27,165 nt of DNA from JBATTK01 sp049670505. Lineage in GTDB: Bacteria; Bacteroidota; Bacteroidia; Flavobacteriales; Flavobacteriaceae. Numbering within the stretch: position 1 is the stretch's first letter; each line of letters starts with the position of its first letter. Both the position numbers and the translations under genes were made by a program. Shown one piece after another: positions 24,417 through 27,165 of this stretch. A model generated the notes under the pieces. That model was not told where the DNA came from, searched no databases, and saw only the letters and a program-made list of their open reading frames with translations. Location of the stretch: assembly GCA_049670505.1 (NCBI GenBank), contig JBATTK010000140.1, forward strand, positions 1 through 27,165. The letters run 5' to 3'.

Positions 24417-24429
24417 CCATCTCGAGTAC
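24417..24429 (+). repeat. attR core direct repeat
   Basis: CCATCTCGAGTAC, identical to 12960-12972. The bases on either side differ from the left copy, which fixes the core at 13 bp. Confidence 0.88.
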
Positions 24430-24443
24430 AGATAGATGAAAAA

Positions 24444-24470
24444 GTCAAAGCATATGCTTTGGCTTTTTTT
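24444..24470 (+). terminator. Displaced native terminator of tRNA-Leu
   Basis: GTCAAAGC (24444-24451) pairs with GCTTTGGC (24456-24463) around ATAT, followed by seven T. Before integration this hairpin would have stood about 15 bp after the tRNA-Leu 3' end. It may also limit transcription of the leftward genes here. Confidence 0.8.
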
Positions 24471-24491
24471 GTTTCGAGAACCCGGACAAAT

Positions 24492-24698
24492 TTATTTGTG
24501 AACAGGTTTTTTTGCTTCAGGCAGAACATTTTCCCTTCTTTTACGCCAAACACGATTTGAAGTCATACGATACCAAATGGCTATTTTCTTTTTATGGATT
24601 TTGTCAAATTCTTTGGTAGCCTCAAGATAAACAGGAATAGAACCTATGGAATCTATAACGGCAAAAATGAAGCATATGGTCGTTAAAAGTTCTACCAT
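24492..24698 (-). pseudogene. Truncated MarC-family membrane protein gene
   Basis: The first 40 residues, MVELLTTICFIFAVIDSIGS, then IPVYLEATKEFDKIHKKKIA, match the N terminus of MarC/UPF0056 proteins (typical DPxGNxP motif, here DSIGSIP). Intact members are about 190-210 residues with six membrane segments; here similarity stops and 28 unrelated basic residues (WYRMTSNRVWRKRRENVLPE and on) lead to a stop at 24492. The gene follows the DUF3124 gene by 2 bp. The lost 3' part points to a deletion or rearrangement next to the tRNA-Leu integration site. Confidence 0.55.
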
Positions 24699-24700
24699 AT

Positions 24701-25210
24701 TTACTTAATACGTTTTGCTTGTGTCGTAAAAGACAGTCCTTGCTGTCCCATCGTGGAATTCATTACACCTTCAAACAAGGGGTCTGGACAATCTTTTGGT
24801 ATTTTCCATTCAAATATAAAATTGGAACCTGTTCCTCCTGAAACATCAATTTCATCAATTATTATTTCGGCAGTTTCCAATGGACCTAAATAAATGGGTC
24901 GGTCAAAATAAGTTCTAACAGATTTTCCATTAGTATCAAAGTACGTTGCCTTTAGAATATAGATGGTGTCCATATCGCTCATATTTCTCAAACTTACCAT
25001 CGAAGTCAAATTGTGCGTTTTGTGTTCGGATGTACTATAAATCTGTGAATAGATCGATAGGTATGATTTGCCAAATTCGAGACTATCTTTCTTGCTGATG
25101 TCCACAGTCCTTTTCGACCAATTTTCAGGATTGATCGAGCTCATTTCTTTTTGATCGCTACAGCTCGATAATCCCAGCGTGATCAGTATAAGTATAAAAT
25201 TAAGTTTCAT
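24701..25210 (-). CDS. DUF3124 lipoprotein
   Basis: 169 residues. A lipoprotein signal ends at C17 (ILITLGLSSC). The mature part has the DUF3124 pattern: SMVSLRNMSDMDTIYILKA, YFDTNGKSVRTYFDRPIYLG, then the conserved DVSGGTGSNFIFEW and a GQQGLSF stretch near the C terminus. Members are periplasmic or outer-membrane-anchored proteins of unknown role. It is probably transcribed with the truncated MarC-like gene 2 bp downstream. In the 253 bp gap upstream (25211-25463) I see no clear promoter or gene. Confidence 0.82.
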   Translation of the reverse strand: MKLNFILILITLGLSSCSDQKEMSSINPENWSKRTVDISKKDSLEFGKSYLSIYSQIYSTSEHKTHNLTSMVSLRNMSDMDTIYILKATYFDTNGKSVRTYFDRPIYLGPLETAEIIIDEIDVSGGTGSNFIFEWKIPKDCPDPLFEGVMNSTMGQQGLSFTTQAKRIK

Positions 25211-25463
25211 TGTCGTTGTTTCTTTAAATGGTATATACCGGTTAGGCTCGTATGTTCACCTGAAGTTACTTATCTAATTTAACACTAAATTCATTACCAA
25301 ATTTTCATAGGTATTGGACTCCATTGGGAAATCTACATTACCTATTGAAACATACCCTTGTCTTTCATAAAGAGGTTCGTTTTACGGAACAAATTAATGT
25401 GCTTTTTATCGGAAAATAAGTTTATCTAAAGTAAAAATTTAGTTGCCTTTGAAAATGTGATAT

Positions 25464-26048
25464 TCATTTTCTAAAATCCAGTCCTAGCAAAAGAAAGAGT
25501 ATGGGGTTAATTTTACCTTCCATATTTTTTCGGATTTGTTTGAATGATTTGGTAATCTGGGCTTCAACGGTCTTGATGGAAATATTGAGATATTCGGCGA
25601 TTTCCAAATTCGTCAGTCCGTCCTGTCTGCTCAATATAAATATTTCCCTGCATTTTGGGGGCAGGTTTTGGATTTCGGACATGATTAATTTTAAAGCTTT
25701 TTCCAAAGAATTATCATCGTGCCCCTGTGTTGCCTTTTCCAAGCCCTCAAAATACTTGCTTTCCAAAATCATTGTCGATTGGCGCTTTTTATATTGGTTC
25801 ACAAATTCGTTGTAGACGGATTTCAATAAATAGTTCTGCAAAGAAGATCGTATGAACAGGCGCTTTCTCTTTTTCCAAGTGGCAAAGAATACATTCTGAA
25901 TAATATCCTCGGCCATGGCATGATCGTTTGTAAGTGTCAAAGCGTACCCGAACAATCGTTGGTTAAAGTGCTCTACCAAATAAACAAAGGCCTTTTCCTC
26001 TCCATTTTTTAAACTTTCCAGAAGTAATTTTTCGTCTTCGTAAGCCAT
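25464..26048 (-). CDS. ECF sigma-70 factor (Bacteroidetes FecI-like)
   Basis: 194 residues. Region 2 is at about 25-70 (HFNQRLFGYALTLTNDHAMA, then EDIIQNVFFATWKKR), and region 4 at 125-180 (LPPKCREIFILSRQDGLTNL, EIAEYLNISIKTVEAQI). This is the short two-domain sigma that works with FecR anti-sigma factors and TonB-dependent SusC/SusD-type receptors for glycan or iron uptake. I use ATG 26048 (MAYEDEKLL) rather than a TTG two codons upstream. The partner fecR gene is divergent, starting 118 bp away, while in most such loci the two genes are in the same direction. Confidence 0.92.
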   Translation of the reverse strand: MAYEDEKLLLESLKNGEEKAFVYLVEHFNQRLFGYALTLTNDHAMAEDIIQNVFFATWKKRKRLFIRSSLQNYLLKSVYNEFVNQYKKRQSTMILESKYFEGLEKATQGHDDNSLEKALKLIMSEIQNLPPKCREIFILSRQDGLTNLEIAEYLNISIKTVEAQITKSFKQIRKNMEGKINPILFLLLGLDFRK

Positions 26049-26166
26049 GTTCAAATTGCCATAATCCTAAAAATGATATCTTTTTTGGACAAATATTAAA
26101 AAAAAACCATCAAAAAGTTAGGGTATTGTAAAATTACTTTGTCTTATAGTAAAGAATAGAGAATCA

Positions 26167-27165
26167 ATGTCATCCTTGGAAATAGAAAACTGTATCATAA
26201 AATTCCTTTGTAACGAAGCCACTACCGAGGAACTGGATTATTTATCAAAATGGATTTCCATTGATGGCAATGAGCATGTTTTTGATGAGTATATAAAGAC
26301 CTACTACGAAATTACCACGGCTATGAGCAAACCAGATGTTGAAAAAATAAAGAAAACCCTGCTAAAGGATATTGAAAAAGATAAGAAGCGGATAAAAATA
26401 CGCAGCATCCAAAGTTTTTTAAAATACGCAGCCGTATTTGTATTTCTAATCGGAACAGCTTATCTCTATTGGCAAAATATGCTAGAGCCTAAAGTTGAAT
26501 CTGTTTTGACCCCCAAGGATGAGCCTATAACGATTACTTTGGATGACGGCACCACAAAAATCATCGAACCGGAAAAAAGTGAACTTTTGAAGGATACCAA
26601 GGGAAATGTAATCGGTAGGCAGGATAATTCCCAACTTATATACGCACAAGCTACCAAATCCCAGGAATTGATATACAACACCTTAAAAGTTCCCTATGGA
26701 AAACGTTTTGATATCGTCCTTTCCGATAGCACGCACGTTTATTTGAATGCGGGTACTACCTTGCGCTATCCCATAAATTTTATCGAAGGTCAAAACAGGA
26801 ATGTTTTTTTAACGGGAGAGGCCTACTTTGAAGTAACAAAAGATGATGACCATCCTTTTGTTGTCGCTATTGGTACCATGAATGTGGAGGTATTGGGTAC
26901 AGTATTCAACGTATCTAGTTACCCCCAAGATTCAAGTATAAATACCGTACTGGTAGAAGGGTCTGTTGCGCTGTATCAAAAGAAAGATACAGATAAGAAA
27001 AGTAGTTCAACACTCTTAGAACCGGGGTTCAAAGCGGAATGGAACAAGAATGATGCTAACATATCAATAGAAAATGTGGACACCAGAATTTATACCGCTT
27101 GGGTAGGGGGAAAATTGATTTTCCGAAATACTCCTTTTCTGAAAATAAGACAAGCACTGGAACGG
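26167..27165 (+). CDS. FecR-family anti-sigma factor (3' end outside window)
   Basis: 333 codons are open from ATG 26167 to the window edge. Residues 1-84 are the cytoplasmic sigma-binding part, one membrane segment lies at about 86-102 (KYAAVFVFLIGTAYLYW), and the periplasmic FecR domain has the usual VPYGKRFDIVLSDSTHVYLN, AGTTLRYPINF, LTGEAYFEVTKD and VEVLGTVFNVSSY stretches. The C-terminal DUF4974-like secretin/TonB domain is just beginning when the window ends (RNTPFLKIRQALER). It should hold the divergent sigma factor in check until an outer-membrane receptor signals. A SusC-like receptor gene is expected beyond the window. Confidence 0.93.
   Translation, partial: MSSLEIENCIIKFLCNEATTEELDYLSKWISIDGNEHVFDEYIKTYYEITTAMSKPDVEKIKKTLLKDIEKDKKRIKIRSIQSFLKYAAVFVFLIGTAYLYWQNMLEPKVESVLTPKDEPITITLDDGTTKIIEPEKSELLKDTKGNVIGRQDNSQLIYAQATKSQELIYNTLKVPYGKRFDIVLSDSTHVYLNAGTTLRYPINFIEGQNRNVFLTGEAYFEVTKDDDHPFVVAIGTMNVEVLGTVFNVSSYPQDSSINTVLVEGSVALYQKKDTDKKSSSTLLEPGFKAEWNKNDANISIENVDTRIYTAWVGGKLIFRNTPFLKIRQALER

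Larger units (their letters stand above)
12960..24429. mobile_element. 11.46 kb integrative element in tRNA-Leu (cryptic replicon or phage-satellite-like)
   Basis: It is bounded by 13 bp direct repeats, one overlapping the tRNA-Leu 3' end, with a tyrosine integrase next to the right repeat. Contents from right to left are integrase, a 172-aa protein, a 906-aa protein, an AlpA-like HTH, a 127-aa protein, a DUF3987 P-loop protein, iterons, a toprim primase-like protein, a 196-aa protein, a 264-aa cargo gene, a truncated DUF3800 gene, an XRE repressor with divergent operators, and two small genes. No relaxase, type IV secretion, capsid, tail, portal or terminase gene is seen. The element is visibly AT-richer than the flanks. 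An integrase plus regulator switch plus AlpA plus primase/helicase set resembles phage-inducible islands of Gram-negative bacteria. Whether it is mobilised by a phage is inference. Confidence 0.85.

Noticed and set aside
12960..24429. Integrative conjugative element or complete prophage
   Set aside because: No relaxase, coupling protein, Tra gene, capsid, portal, terminase or tail gene can be found in either strand.

Overview
The window looks like a chromosomal segment of a marine Flavobacteriaceae bacterium (Bacteroidota), of the Zobellia/Maribacter type. Four things support this: protein families typical of the class (HPPK-deoxynucleoside kinase fusion, DUF2797, an AsmA-like giant, GH3 family, a divergent ECF sigma/FecR pair); promoters of the Bacteroidetes form TTTG-N(17-20)-TAnnTTTG; A-rich ribosome binding sites; and two tRNA genes without encoded CCA. 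The genus is a guess from protein resemblance only.

Region 1 (1-12463) is ordinary backbone. It holds a partial GH3-family gene, DUF2797, an AsmA-family protein, the sppA-yhhQ pair, folK fused to a deoxynucleoside kinase, a small SpoU/TrmH methyltransferase and mutS. Three of its intergenic gaps (974-1134, 4685-4844, 7409-7580) carry copies of one ~160 bp palindrome-bounded repeat with a conserved core and different outer arms.

Region 2 (12564-12971) is a tRNA cluster: a canonical promoter, tRNA-Gly(GCC), a decayed copy of the 3' end of that tRNA interrupted by a short palindrome, and tRNA-Leu(UAA).

Region 3 (12960-24429) is an 11.46 kb integrative element inserted at the 3' end of tRNA-Leu, bounded by a perfect 13 bp direct repeat (CCATCTCGAGTAC). 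It has a tyrosine integrase at its right end; a 906-residue protein of unknown function; an AlpA/excisionase-like HTH protein followed by a replication-type operon (127-aa protein, DUF3987 P-loop protein, toprim/zinc-finger primase-like protein); dense 9 bp iterons between the last two genes; four exactly tandem 11 bp repeats; a divergent repressor switch with two inverted-repeat operators around an XRE gene; a truncated DUF3800 gene; and an AT-rich 264-aa cargo gene with a PD-(D/E)XK-like pattern. I see no relaxase, no conjugation gene and no virion gene. It is best read as a cryptic integrative replicon, possibly a phage satellite of PICI-like layout, in a host group where such satellites are little described.

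Region 4 (24430-27165) is backbone again. It starts with the displaced terminator of tRNA-Leu, then a truncated MarC-like gene, a DUF3124 lipoprotein, an ECF sigma factor and a divergently transcribed, window-truncated FecR anti-sigma factor.

All calls come from reading the sequence and from remembered family motifs; no database search was run.
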